DNA from: Diadophis punctatus similis
Taxonomy: Eukaryota; Chordata; Lepidosauria; Squamata; Dipsadidae
DNA: 64,000 bases
Assembly (NCBI GenBank): GCA_023053685.1
Contig: JALIGW010000002.1
Location: 169,426,430 to 169,490,429 of the forward strand
Direction of reading: 5' to 3'
The notes beneath the pieces were generated by a model. That model was not told the origin of the DNA and searched no databases. It saw only the letters and a list, made by a program, of their open reading frames with translations. The translations under genes were made by a program, and so were the position numbers. Positions 23,851-37,257 of the stretch are shown here, one piece after another (position 1 is the stretch's first letter; each line of letters opens with the position of its first letter).

Positions 23851-24171
23851 TTACACCATTGCAGCATCCCCATGGTCACGTGATCAAAATCTGGATGGAT
23901 GCTTGGCAACTAGCATGTATTTATAACAGTTGCACTGTCCTGAGGTCATGTGATCATCATTCGTAACCTTCCCAGCTGGCTTTCGACAAACAAATCAATG
24001 AAGGAAGCCAGATTTGCTTGATGACCGAATGATTCACTTAACAACTGCAGTGATTCACTTAACAACTATGAAAGGTTGTAAAAGGGATCAAGACTCACTT
24101 AACAACTTTCTCGCTTATCAATAGACATTTTTGGGCTCAACTGTGATTGTAGGTGAAGGACTACCTGTAAC
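23851..24171 (-). mobile_element. Interspersed repeat ending TACAGGTAGTCC, probable DNA transposon
   Basis: The complement of the right end begins TTACAGGTAGTCCTTCACC. The body has repeated TTCACTTAACAACT units and GGTCATGTGATCA blocks. The same family opens at 63773. A common squamate repeat whose superfamily I cannot assign from the sequence. Confidence 0.7.
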
Positions 24172-24356
24172 GAACAGAGAGATGCTGGGTGGATATTGCT
24201 AAGTGAAAAGCAACTATCATGTGATACAAAAGAAGAAAGACACTGGCAATGAACATGGCTGAAATAAGATATTGGCTGGAATTTATAGAAGCTTTATCAT
24301 GATTAAGAGGAACTGTTTGAAAGAATAAGTCTTTTTGACAACAGTAACAATGCTTT

Positions 24357-24580
24357 GAGAGCTGGTTTGTAGTGGTTACGGCATCAGGCTAGAAACCAGG
24401 AGATTGCGAGTTATAGGTCCACCTTAGGTAAAATTCCATCTGGATGATCTTGGGCTAGCCATTCTATCTCATCCCTAGGAAACAGGCAATAGCAAACCAC
24501 TTCTGAAATCTTCCCTCCAAAACTGCAGGGACTTGCCAAGGCAATCACCAAGAGTCCAAATTGATCCAAAGGCATGCACC
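24357..24580 (+). mobile_element. tRNA-derived SINE, second family
   Basis: Head GGTTTGTAGTGGTTACGGCA is a Pol III A box region and GCGAGTTATAGGTCC a decayed B box. The body GATGATCTTGGGCTAGCCAT is the ATGA-TTGGG-CAGTCA motif of a reptile SINE family. The same family occurs inverted at 35532-35763. Confidence 0.75.
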
Positions 24581-25440
24581 CACAAAGACATAAGAAAGCA
24601 AAACCGTTGTCACTGTTCCAGCAAACAAGCAGCTTAGACTTTAAGTTGGCTGGAGAACCATTAATCACACATGCCCACCTTTTATGTGACCCACAAAACA
24701 CAAGTTTCAGGCTATCTTGGAAAGTAACTGTGAGCAGATACCTAATTCTGTTTATAAGTGTCAGGGCTGATTAACCTTTAAAAGACACAATCTGAAACAA
24801 TGGCTAATCCAGTCATCTACTCTTTACTGTTTCAGTTCCTTTCCCCTTTATTGACGAGCAGAGAAATTAAGAATCCACCTTGAAATACTGATCAGCGAAG
24901 CTGACACAGTCTGGGCTTGCTTGAGTAGCAAAACAGTTTATCAATGTTCTGGTTGATATAAAGAAAAGATAGACCAGGTAATTGACATTTGCTCTTCAGA
25001 ATGGCAGTGGCCTGATCAGATTCTCCAGGGATATAAGTCCTCTTTTCTTTCCTTCAAGCATCAATGTGCTAGTTGGTACGAATATTCAGTTTCATTAAAA
25101 TGGTATCAAATTTTGGCAGGTATTATAGGCATATAGAATATAAATAACTGTCAGATGGGGCATTTTACCAAAAAGGAAGGATGATTTCTTAAATCCCCCC
25201 CCCTCTCTCAAACTTTAATGTATTTACTTCCACAACTTTGCTAAAAAAGCTAAGTATATTAGTTTTTCATTTTGTTTTCAATGAGCTGTCATCAATATCT
25301 CCCTTCAGCTATCAGTTGTATTTGAATGCTTTCTAAATACAGATGTAATAATAGAAAATTGTTTCTGTAGTTTTACTAAATGAATTTAAAGGATACCATC
25401 TTCAATTTTAAAGCAACCTTGATTAGCCTTTTCTCAAAAA
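24581..25440. other. Intronic sequence, nothing recognised
   Basis: No known element identified. The downstream end may include decayed LINE sequence leading into 25441. Confidence 0.4.
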
Positions 25441-26752
25441 ACTATACATGTACTGCCAGACAGGCACCTTCATTAACCTCATGCTTGGATAATTTTACCT
25501 CAGATAATTTTACCAAACATTTGGAGACATTTGCCTTGCTCAAGGATACACAACATGGCTCCATGAAGACAAAGTCTTGTCTGGCTAATCTACTAGCTTT
25601 TGAGGGTGTTGATAAACATGTGGACAAGGCAAGCCAGTATATATCTATTAAATTTTCAAACAAAACTTTTGATAAAATCTCTTATCAAAGATTTATCAGT
25701 AACTAATAGTTATGGAATATAAAGGCAGGCCCAGTTGTGAATAAATGACCAGCTAAAGAATAGAAAACAAAGTCTAGCAGTTCATGGATACTTTTCAATT
25801 GGAGGAATGTAATTAATGGAGGTACTCCAGGACTGAAATTTTTTAAAACATATTTTTAAATGATCTAGAATCAGGTGTGACTAGTGGACTAGCCAAGTTT
25901 GTTGATAACATTAAATTGTGCAAAAATAAGTGCTAAAAACAAGAAGGGACTGTAAAGAAACCCAAAGGGATCTCTACACATTGCATTGGAGCAGTAGGTG
26001 TCAAAATGGCAGGGTATCATTCAAGATGAGCAAGTGGAAAATGATGCGGACTGGTGCCAAAAGTCCTAACCAGTCACACAAACTAATGGGATCAGAGCTA
26101 GCAGAGCTAAATGAGAAAAGAGATCTTGGAGTCATTGTGAATAGTTCAATGAAGATGCTGATTTGATACAGCATACGGAAAAAACCGATAATAGGGATCA
26201 TAATATTGAAACTAGAGATGCCAATAGTAATGCCTTTATTTAAATCAGTGGTGTGATGGCATCTGGAATATAATGTGCAGTTCTGGTTGCTGCACTTCAA
26301 AAGAGACATAGAAGAGATAGAGAAGGTTCAGATGGGGGCAACTTACATTGGGGCTGGATAAGCTTCTCTGTAATGAAAGATAATAGTATTTGGGGATTTT
26401 TAGTCTAGAAAAGAGATGACGGAGAGGGCACATGACTGAGGTACACAAAATTAGGCATGGTGTGGGTAAGGAGATATTTTTCTCCCAAAATACAAGAACC
26501 AGAGGTCACCCAATAAAATGAAACATGGAGAAAAGATTTGGCTATCAGCTTTCCTGGCTTCAAAAACAGGTTACACCAATTTGCAGAAGTCCTGGGGACC
26601 AATGCGTGTTACTCTTGATGGCAGCATGGCTGTCTCTGAAGGCTGGGAGACCAAATGGTCTTCCTTGTGTAGCTGGTTGGTCACGGTGAGAACAGACAGC
26701 TGCACTAAATGTGCCAGGGGTCTGATCCAGCAGGGCACCATGTTCTTATGCC
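25441..26752 (+). mobile_element. L3-like (CR1-group) LINE, RT and 3' end, heavily decayed
   Basis: Reading across frames gives PSLTSCLDNF and ETFALLKDTQHG near 25470-25570, LANLLAFEGV, a KTFDKISYQRF block (normally KAFDKVPHQRL) near 25660, LAKFVDN replacing the FVDDTKL motif near 25900, a WKMMRTGAKSPN segment, EKRDLGVIVNSSMK near 26110-26150, and WHLEYNVQFWLLHFKRDIE near 26260. The end GGTCTGATCCAGCAGGGCAC at about 26720 matches the L3/CR1 3' terminus. Many stops. An old copy, roughly complete from the RT to the 3' end. Confidence 0.8.
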
Positions 26753-28240
26753 CTGAACGCTTCACAGTTTCTACCCAAAGTACATTTTATTCTAAATTGC
26801 TTACAGTTTGCAGAGAGCTCCTTTCCAATATTTTTGCTCTATTTTCTGCAGACCTTACTGAGGGCCAAATCTGAAGTGACTCTCACTGCAGCACACCATT
26901 TAAAAAAGAGCGTCCAATTTACTGAAGCTGTGCACTTTTTATTAGGGAATATTAAGTGCTGAATATGTAAAGCACCAGAAGGTAGCTCTCTTATAATGAG
27001 TTAAAAAGAGCAGAAAATTGTACAGTTAAGCCAATTACCAGGTATAAAATACTTTGGGTCAGCTATGAGACTCTATGCAAACTTTTGCTCTGGAAATCGA
27101 TATTACAGATTGTGTTAGATTCCTATAATCTGGCCAGATTATGGGTTTCTTCTGCCTATTGTTATTCACACATATTTGAGATTTGATTACATTCACAGTT
27201 TATAACATTTTGTTTCAATTATTTGTAAATATTCACAACACATATTTCAGTGATTTCCAACACTAATATAAAACATTGGTACATTTTTAAAGTTGAGATA
27301 CATTTTCTTCTTTTGATGAAAACAATTATATTTGACATGCACTTGATAGGATGAAAAAAAATTAGCAAATTACATAAAATGTAGTGTCTTTAATGAGGAT
27401 CCTTTTTGTTTAAAAAGATAAGATGAAAGGGAATTATATTGGCTTTGTCTTTCTATGGTGTTCCCTTAATCATAGTTTTTTTTGGAATGATTTGGATTCT
27501 GTGAAACACTTTTAACATTATCTTGCAGTCTTTCTTTCAAGTGCATTGTTGTAGCATTTCCTTTTAAAATATGACAAATATTGAGTTTCACAGAAGAACA
27601 AGGAAAAATATTTCTTAGAAAAATTGCATATGATACGATTAGTCTTTCACAATCGGCTGACCATTCTCATGCATTCTAACAAAGATATGCCAAAAAATAA
27701 AATGGCAACATCTAGCTGATCTTACATGGGCTTAGAAGCCAAGTCTGCTCAGATTTCCTCTAGGCCTACAGGGAACACCAGGGCTGTAGGATAGACTGAG
27801 AAGTTTAAAAATATCCTTCAAGAAAGCAGTAACAATTGCCTCTACATTTAGCCAAGAAAACTACATGGCTGTAATGCATGAGGTCACCAGAAGTCAAACT
27901 TGACTCGCGGGATACTTTTCTTAATTTGGGGATTAAGAAAGAAATCATACAGGGTGGATATGTGTTGCAAGTAAGCATCTCTAGTCATATATACTTGTAA
28001 ATATTCTGACTTGGTATAAACTATTAAGCATTTTATATTGATCTACAACCATGATATATTATTGCCTCCCAGTTGTATTATTGTGGTTTGTCATGCAATC
28101 AGCTGGATGTTTAGACTGGATTTGCTATTTTTATCTACCTATTGAATCTTTCCCAAGGATGTGGGAAAGGCAGATGTTGTTTGTTGTTGTTTTGATGGTG
28201 TTAAAAGTAGCATCGCAGGATGTAAAGTGTTCCATGTAAA
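26753..28240. other. Intronic sequence; possible SINE tail at 27720-27925
   Basis: Mostly unrecognised AT-rich sequence. CATGAGGTCACCAGAAGTCA and AACTTGACTCG near 27880 resemble the GGTCGCCA..AGTCGGA..CGAC end of a SINE family, but the head is not readable. Confidence 0.4.
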
Positions 28241-28244
28241 ACTG

Positions 28245-28700
28245 CCATTTGCAATTGATTGATAATGATATTTTCAATGCCAATGGTATTCAAGTGGTGT
28301 TCTAGGTCTTTTGGGATTGAACTCCGGGTGCCTATCACTATTGGTTCTATCTTTGCTTTCCTTTGCCACCGTCATTCCACTTCTATTTGCAGAAAAATTC
28401 TACTTTTCTCCAATTCTTTCGCTTCTCTCCTGTTGTCTCCAAGTACTGCCATGTTCACTATTCAGATTTTGTTTTTGTCTTTCTTATTGACAATTGTTAA
28501 GTTAGGGGTGTTATGTGGTGGGGCCTGTCTGTGTTCTAAAGTCCCTTCTTCTTTTTCTAAAGTAGCTTCTTCTTTTTCTATAACTTTGTCTATTTTGTGG
28601 TCCTACCAGTTCTTGCTTGCAGGCAAACGTTATTTCTTACCGATATCCCAATGTACCACTGCTGCTACTTTGTCATTATTGTTATTACTACTCAATCACA
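28245..28700 (-). mobile_element. Dong/R4-type LINE C-terminal remnant
   Basis: The minus strand reads EKEEATLEKEEGTLEHRQAP, APPHNTPNLTIVNKKDKN, AVLGDNRREAKELEKS and IEVEMT, then a frameshifted PIVIGTRSSIPKDLEHHLN-like segment. This fits the C-terminal part of R4/Dong/NeSL-type ORFs (D-VAIP-D, KE-EK---YKDL--E, PVVIGALG--K-LE). Endonuclease not seen. Stops and frameshifts throughout. Confidence 0.65.
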
Positions 28701-28744
28701 GGATCTTTATGAACTGCACTGATTTTAATAGTAATAATCTTTAA

Positions 28745-29608
<864 letters not shown>

Positions 29609-29639
29609 CACACATGTTTGATGTCTTTCTATCTATTAG

Positions 29640-29690
29640 TGAGTGTGTGTGTGTGTGAGAGAGAGAGAGAGGGGGGGGGGAGGGGGGGAG
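29640..29690. repeat. Compound GT / GA / G-run simple repeat
   Basis: (GT)n, (GA)n and runs of up to ten G on the plus strand follow each other, with strong purine bias and G-run potential. Confidence 0.9.
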
Positions 29691-30261
29691 GGGAAGCGAG
29701 GTTACATTTTACATATTAGATTTACATTCCACCTTTCCTCTAGAAATTTACAGCAGCATAAAGGAATATTTATTAATATTTCCTTCCCCCCCAAAAAAGA
29801 GCATCCCAAAGAGAGTGTTGGTTTGGGGGGCAATAACTAGAACTTTCCAATGAGTTTCCATGGCTAAATATAGAGTCTACTGTATACAAATCTATAAATA
29901 TCTCCACACTGAATTATATTGGAAAGCAAATTAAATATTTGAGACTATTTTGTGTTAACCAAATATCCAGATAGAATGCTGGGGGGGAAAATGCCATTAG
30001 AAGCAGTGGCATCTATGGGTCCCACTGTTTTACCATTCAAGGGCTGCAGTAAATTCAGGGATCTCTTTGGATTCAATGCCATGAAAGTGACTTATAAAGT
30101 AGACTGCATCTGTCTGAATGATTAATAATAAATATGAAAGCTAACATTGATCCATTGATAAGGAATTTGTGTATCTGTTCTGTAAAATTTCATTTGTTCA
30201 CATTATCATTTTTTTCTCCATTTTTAAAAATAATTCCTGAAAGCAGCCAGGAATCAGTACT
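29691..30261. other. Intronic sequence, nothing recognised
   Basis: ATTAGATTTACATTCCACCT near 29717 looks like the 3' tail of a SINE such as that at 35545. Nothing else. Confidence 0.4.
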
Positions 30262-30482
30262 AGTGCCGAGGTGGCGCAGTGGTTAACGTGCAGCATTGCA
30301 GTTCAGCAGTTCAGCTGTTCAAATCTCACCGGCTCAAGGTTGACTCAGCCTTCCATCCTTCTGAGATCGGTAAAATGAGGACCCAGATTGTTGGGGGCAA
30401 TATGCTGAACTCTGTAAACCGCTTAGAGAGGGCTGTAAAGCAGTATGAAGTGGTATATAAGTCTAAGTGCTATTGCTATTGC
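30262..30482 (+). mobile_element. Squamate tRNA-derived SINE (Sauria-type)
   Basis: A box TGGCGCAGTGG, B box GTTCAAATCTC, body GACCCAGATTGTTGGGGGCA and tail AGTGCTATTGCTATTGCT. Shorter spacer between the boxes than in 2962-3200. Confidence 0.92.
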
Positions 30483-31400
30483 TCTAATGCTTCAAATTCT
30501 TGTTTCAGGAAGAATTGGCTTAGCTTTCTAACATTTCAACTCACTATGTGGGTTTGTTAGAATAATTCGTGCAATGAATCTGAGGAAATGGCTAAATAGG
30601 GAACAAGAAAACTACTACCATCAATAATAGGTTCAGAACTTTTTGTTCTAGGCATGAAATTCATGTAATTTTTGTTTTTTCTTTGTATTTATATATCAGT
30701 ATATTGATTTTTTTTATAGACCCTGAAAGGTATTTCAGAGGCCCATGTCAGAGTCAATTAAAAATCGTCCCCATTTTATTATTTCCATCCGGCATTCTAA
30801 GTGCTTGAACATAACTGAGCAAATGTGTGTGTGAAATAAGATTATTTTTAAATCCTAAGAAAAATATGCCAATCTAAGCTATATTTTGTAATTGCCATAA
30901 TTCAAACCATTACGGTAATGTACACTCTGCCTCCCATAGGCATGCTGTTTCAAATAATGTTTTATAGTAAATTCTGCAAAATTAGTCACAGTGTTTTCTG
31001 AGTCATAAAAAAGCATGACTGTATTTCTAACCATGACAAAGAATTTAGCATCTTAAGACTTTTCTGTTTGTCGTTTATTCCTGAAGTCTATAGGCTATGA
31101 CTTTTTGAGTTATACTTAATCTTTCGCTAAGAAGTATAAAATTTATTCTGTCAAGTTTCCCTCCGTAAAATAAGTCCATCTCAGTATTTGTCAACGTTCA
31201 CAGCTGAGTGCTTCTTAAAACAAAAGTGCAACCTTCTCTCTCTACAAACTTCTCTACACTCAAAAGATAAAGGAGGTAGGACAATGGCCTGGGACTTTCA
31301 TCTATAGGCTCATGAAATAAACATTAGGGGTTCTGTGAGTCGCTCCAAATCATACTCAAGCTGTCAACTTGAATCAACTTGATCTGAACGATGATTCAAT
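30483..31400. other. Intronic sequence, nothing recognised
   Basis: No known element or exon seen. Confidence 0.45.
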
Positions 31401-31404
31401 TCAG

Positions 31405-31475
31405 GAGAAATGAATATGTTTGCGTATAATCAGATCCGTTCTGAGAAATGAATATGTTTGCGTATAATCAGATCC
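31405..31475. repeat. 38-bp tandem duplication
   Basis: A 33-bp unit (GAGAAATGAATATGTTTGCG...) is repeated exactly at 31405 and 31443 with 5 bp between. A small CATCTGGGACCG duplication follows near 31483-31510. Confidence 0.9.
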
Positions 31476-31479
31476 ATTC

Positions 31480-31920
31480 AAAAGCATCTGGGACCGCATC
31501 TGGGACCGCATCCTGCCGCATACCTCCCTACGACCGGTTAGGGCCCACAGAGTCGGCCTCCTCCAGGTCCCGTCAACCAAACAATGTCGGCTGGCAGGGC
31601 CGAGGGGGAGGGCCTTCTCTGTGGGAGCTCCCTCCCTGTGGAACCAGCTTCCCCCGGAGATCAGGACCATCCCCACCCTACTGGCCTTCCGGAAAGCAAT
31701 AAAAACTTGGCTCTTCCGGCAGGCAGGGTGAAAGTGAGACCAACTAGATTAAATATGGGTCTCCCCCTTGATTGTAAATATGAGATACTCTTTTTAACTT
31801 TTGTATTTTTTTAATTACTGTATTTTATATTTTGTAATGGATTCTAATATGTTGTGAGCCGCCCAGAGTCCCCTGGGAGTTGGGCGGCATAGAAATCCAT
31901 TAAATTAAATTAAATTAAAT
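31480..31920 (+). mobile_element. L2-like LINE 3' end
   Basis: The plus strand reads the RT tail (CRIPPYDRLGPTESASSRSR in one frame, GTSFPRRSGPSPPYWPSG in the next) and then the 3' UTR GTGAGCCGCCCAGAGTCCCC...GGGCGGCATAGAAATCCAT, ending in (AAATT)n. It has a frameshift but is otherwise the best preserved L2 tail here. Confidence 0.88.
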
Positions 31921-32610
31921 CTGATCCAAAATATGGAATCAATTATTTGATAGGAAGATTAAGATCAAAGGGGTGATTCAGTCAAAGTGCCTACAAACTG
32001 AATGGCTGTGCTGTATATCCTTAATAAATAGCACTATCAGCATCTTAATTCTCTTTCTCTGTCACTTGCATGACCAGGTAACTATGGCAAGCAATAACAT
32101 GATTTTCCTTTCCTCACTTCTTCTTTTCACAAGCCCTCATCATTAAATGTACAATATAGTAAGAACACAAGAGTATTGTTGGGGAGGGGGCAGAGGGAAG
32201 AATCAATGATGGCATCTGCATGATTATATCATTGTACAGATGTTATAATATAAGCATAATGCCAAGATGCATGTAGATCAGGTATGTGTCATTTTACTGT
32301 CCTTGTGGTTTATTGCGCTAAGGATATAAAAATCTTATAATTTATTCAAATATGGTTTACTCATCGGTATATATGATCTCTGAGCAGTGTAGTAGTTCGG
32401 CTTGTCAAATAACTAGCACGTTATAGGAAACATTTGCGTGCTTCCCAAGATGTGCCACCAGGGGGGTGAGCAACTTCACACCAGAGAGAAAGATTAGTGG
32501 CTCTTCCTGCAGTGTCACCCAAGGTCCCCTTCCTTCCTGGAGTTGCTTCACAAATGGATGTTGCAACTGGGAAGGTTCAGAACTGCCAGGAATCTGACTG
32601 CCTGCACAGA
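31921..32610. other. Intronic sequence, nothing recognised
   Basis: No exon or known element. The last 150 bp may belong to the SINE that follows. Confidence 0.4.
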
Positions 32611-32775
32611 GCACATCTCCCCACTGAAGTGGTATCCATCTACCTACTTGCATAGAACATGCGTTCAAACTCTTAGGTGGACAGAAGCTGAGACGAGTGA
32701 TAGGCGCTCACACTATACTAGGGCTTGAACTGCCAGAGCTGAACATCATTAAATGACTGAGCCACCATGCCTCTA
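32611..32775 (-). mobile_element. tRNA-derived SINE, third family, fragment
   Basis: GAAGTGGTATCCATCTACCT, CATGCGTTCAAACTC and the head complement TGACTGAGCCACCATGCCTC correspond to 51800-51963. Strongly diverged. Confidence 0.7.
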
Positions 32776-33594
32776 GCTTTTTTATGCTATAAATGGTAGA
32801 ATCCTAACAGGGAACTGGGCGGTTGTCTTTTGTTGCAGAGAACTCTTGTCAGGGTTGCCGCAACCAGTTTTGCCAGAGCATTGTTGACCTATAATAGTTT
32901 TGTGGATTAGATACACAACACTGTACTTCTGTGCTCAGTAAGTTCAGTTGTTAAGAAAAAAAATGCACACAGTATTCCAGATACAAAAACTCCAAGTAAA
33001 GCATATAAAATTTAGGAATCAAAGTTTTAGTTGAGTTCTCACATTTCACAGTTGTAAATGACGTCTCTTTGAAACATTCAGCTGACTTGAAAATGATTTT
33101 TTTTTCAGGTTGGAAGAACTTGTTTAGAGAAATATTGTGTCTTTCTATTGAATGGCTTCACACAATCCTCCTCCTACCTCTCCTCCTACCATTACAATCA
33201 AATGGCAGACTTCTTTATGATTTCCAGAAGAGACTGTTACTACGCAACTCATTGGATCAGCATGAGAATGAAAAGATAAAAGAGTAAGAGAAAATTCTGG
33301 TACATAAAATAAGAAATTATATGACTGCTCAACATCTTTGGAGAGATACTGCTAATTTTAAATACTAATCAGTATTTACTCATGTCTTTACAATACATGA
33401 AAATACTCATTTCCTGCCATTTGCTCCCCTTTTCTATGGCATGAAGAGAGAAAAGGGGAGAGAGAAAGAGAGAGGGAGAAAAAGAGAAAGAAAAACTTGC
33501 ATATATTTTTATTATATATATTATATATATTCACTCACATCAGTGAGTGAAATGAAAATATTTGGGGGGATATATATCATTTCTCCGGAGCATT
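32776..33594. other. Intronic sequence with a purine-rich stretch
   Basis: A GA-rich run lies at about 33443-33497. No exon or known repeat. Confidence 0.45.
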
Positions 33595-34197
33595 TAAAAT
33601 TTTATTTAAAACTACTATTAAAATTACTAAGCTTTCGTCAACCCCTGTTGACTTCGTCAGAGTGTAAAATCCCCATAGAAGATATGCTTGCTTTTATGTA
33701 ATGTCTGTCAATTTAGACTTTGCACACGTAACCGGTCCACACCCTTTTTTCTCTCCTGTAATTGACTTAATTGTTTCTGCCTTAGTCATGCTGACAGATG
33801 ACGATGCGATTTCTATTGCCTCTTTCCCTATTGTGTATTGCCTCTCTCTCTCCCTGGGGGGTAAAGCAGGGCTATCAGGCATTGCTTTGAAGGTGTTTCT
33901 CCTGGCTTCCTCCCCCTCATTGTTATTCCTTTCCCTTTTAGGCACACATGTTGCCTCCTCTAAATTCATCTGTTTTGCCCATGATCTTGTGATGGGTCTG
34001 CGTTGTTTTTCTTCACCCCCCCGTCTCTCTCGTTCTGCTGCTCCTCTACCGTGCTCCCTTGTGCATAGTTAGGGGTTGTCACACCTTCATTGGGGCAATC
34101 TCTATGCCTAAAGGGGGTAATTTGCCCCATATCTCCATTCAAGCATAGTGATCGATCCCCCTTAAGTCCTTCCTGATGTCTTAATGCCTGGTATGCC
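33595..34197 (-). mobile_element. Penelope-like element 3' end, inverted copy
   Basis: Read on the minus strand it opens with YQALRHQEGL, the end of the GIY-YIG-containing ORF also present in the plus copy, then continues through a 3' UTR to CTCTGACGAAGTCAACAGGG near 33640, a hallmark-like PLE terminus. It meets the plus-strand copy head to head at about 34197. Confidence 0.72.
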
Positions 34198-34545
34198 TGC
34201 AGCAATTGTGCAGGTCATTATGTAGGAGAAACAGCAAAACAACTAGGAACTAGGGTGCATGAACACAAACTAGCGGTCCATCACAAGGAACAGCGCTCCC
34301 AGATTTGGATGCATATGGAGGAGCATGGTCATGAGTTCAACTTCCAGGAGGCCGAAGTCGTTGCCTACAATGAAGCAAAAGGAAGATGCCTCTTGAAAGA
34401 AGCCTGGTTCTCTAACAACAACTCTCTCAATAGACACATTGACATACCACCGGCATACCAAGCATTAAGACACCAGGAAGGACTATGCTTGAATGGAGAT
34501 ATGGGGCAAATTACCCCCTCCGGAGATCGTGATGGCTATCACTTC
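34198..34545 (+). mobile_element. Penelope-like element, GIY-YIG endonuclease region
   Basis: One open frame reads CSNCAGHYVGETAKQLGTRV, HEHKLAVHHKEQRS, EEHGHEFNFQEAEVV, LLKEAWFSNNNSLNRHIDIP and PAYQALRHQ. The CxxC, YVGET, EH, GHxF and LEAW....NSxNRHIDIPP-type features are those of the endonuclease domain of Penelope-like retroelements (Neptune/Poseidon type). It is cut off after LNGDMGQITP by a microsatellite. RT domain absent. Confidence 0.82.
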
Positions 34546-34549
34546 TTTA

Positions 34550-35531
<982 letters not shown>

Positions 35532-35763
35532 GTGATCCTTTTATTTATTCGATTTCTATTCTACCTTTCCTCCAGGGAGTCCCATAGTACTCCTCCAATT
35601 TCCCCCACAAATAGCTTCATAAATTTGAGCAGATTAGGTGGAGACAGAGTGATTGGCCCAATATTCAATCACTCACAGTGAGACTTTATGGCTAAGGAAG
35701 GACTGGACCTTTGGTCTCCCCAATCTTAGCCTCATATCTTAACTGCTGCATTACAAGGCTCTT
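35532..35763 (-). mobile_element. tRNA-derived SINE, second family
   Basis: The complement reads head TAATGCAGCAGTTAAGATAT, body GAGTGATTGAATATTGGGCC and AATCACTCTGTCTCC, and a 3' end GGAAAGGTAGAATAGAAATC with AATAAATAAA. Same family as 24357-24580. Confidence 0.78.
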
Positions 35764-35952
35764 CATAGTAAGTAGACAACGATGCAATTTATTCTAATTA
35801 AAAATTGACATGTGGTACAAACATATCTATTTAAATTGTGTAACTCATATACCAGTATATGCAAGAATGGCTTGCATATTTGAAGTAATATGACTAAAAC
35901 AAGACAGATAAAAAAGCAAGAAGAAAGGAAAGAGAGAGCAGAGGGATAAGTC

Positions 35953-37249
35953 TAAGGTGATCAGACGTCCCGCTTTTGGCGGGACAGTCCTGCTTTTTAA
36001 TAATTTGTCCCGCGTCCTGCAGCGTTTCAAAAAAGTCCCGCTTTTTGAATTTGAATTTGCGCAAAGCGCCTCACTTCCCTCGAGTGGATCTTGAGGGAAA
36101 CAGCCGTGCCCGCACGCTAAGATCTCGCCAGCTCTGGGCCGGGCAGGGAAAACCCCCCACCGCGCTCCGATGTGCCCGAGGGCCCAGTTCAACACCTCGC
36201 ACGCTCCACCCCGCTTGACAGCAACAGCCAGGAAATGCGCTTTTAGAGGCGTAGAGGGAGCAGCGGCTTTGGCGGGTCTGGCCGTGTCCTTTCCCAGGTC
36301 TGCCACACGGGGGGAAGGAGCGGAGGCGTGAGGCACCCACTGGACGCCGCCCCGGAGAGAAGACCAGGCCTGGCTGGCAAGGGCCAGGAAGGATTTCTCC
36401 CACGCCGCCAGTCAGCTTGCTCTTCCTCCACTGGCCTGGCATGCCAAATTTTGCGTGGCAGCGGGAAGCAGCCCGAGAGCTGGGGCGGGCGCCCCACATG
36501 CTCAGCGGCCGAGCCGAGCCATGCGCACCCCATTGCCTCCTGCCTTGCCTGCCTCCTCCTGCCAGGCGGGGAGAGAGGGCAGTGAGAGGGGCAGCGGCCC
36601 CTGCTAAGCGCAGCGCACGGAGGCAGTGGGCAAGGTGTCCCCAGCACACCTGTTAATCCGGCCGGCCACGTGACTACAAGTGCAGCGCGGAAGCCGCTGG
36701 TGGCCGAGTGGGCGGCAGCCCCCTGGGCGGGTATAGGGCCAGGCCTGCGCTTGGAAGGGGCCGCCGCTCTCGCTGCTCTCCCTCCCTGCCTGGCTGCAGA
36801 CGTCCGCCTGCCCTCCCGAAGCAGTGCTGCCACAGTCCACTTTTGTTTCGTGGTGGGAGAAGGAAGAAAGCGGGCAGCGAGAGCGGCAGCCTCTTCCAAG
36901 CGCAGGCATGGCCGTCTCCCCACACGGAGGGCTGCTGCCCGGCTGGCTGGCAGTGGCTTCTGCAATGGAGGCAGCACGCGGCTGTGAAGACCCCTCACCA
37001 CCCGCCCTCCCGGAGCACCATAGCCGCAGTTTGCTTTCTTCCTTCTCCTGCCACTGTCCCTCTCCAGGCCAGACGCAGCAGAGGTGAGCCCCGGCCATGG
37101 CAGTGGTAAGGGCTGCGATGAAGGGGGGTGTTTGGGGGGGGTGCACAAAGCTGCAGGATAAGAGAGACGGACCCCTCCCGTCTTGCTCCCCTAGAAACCC
37201 CCCCATCAATGGTGTCCTGCTTTACAAATATTAAAATCTGATCACCTTA
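35953..37249. mobile_element. 1.3-kb hAT-type element with GC-rich interior
   Basis: Perfect 13-bp TIR TAAGGTGATCAGA / TCTGATCACCTTA and a perfect 8-bp TSD GATAAGTC (35945-35952 and 37250-37257). The ends carry repeated GTCCCGCTTTTT motifs. The interior from 36060 to 37150 is very GC- and CpG-rich and includes an imperfect stem of about 38 bp (near 36740 and 36905, GCGCTTGGAAG core). Long open frames on both strands are a by-product of GC richness. No transposase motifs. Confidence 0.9.
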
Positions 37250-37257
37250 GATAAGTC

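Noticed and set aside
36071..37209. Open frames of up to 301 codons in the GC-rich block, both strands
   Set aside because: GC-rich DNA has few stops. No domain or splice evidence, and the block lies within hAT TIRs.
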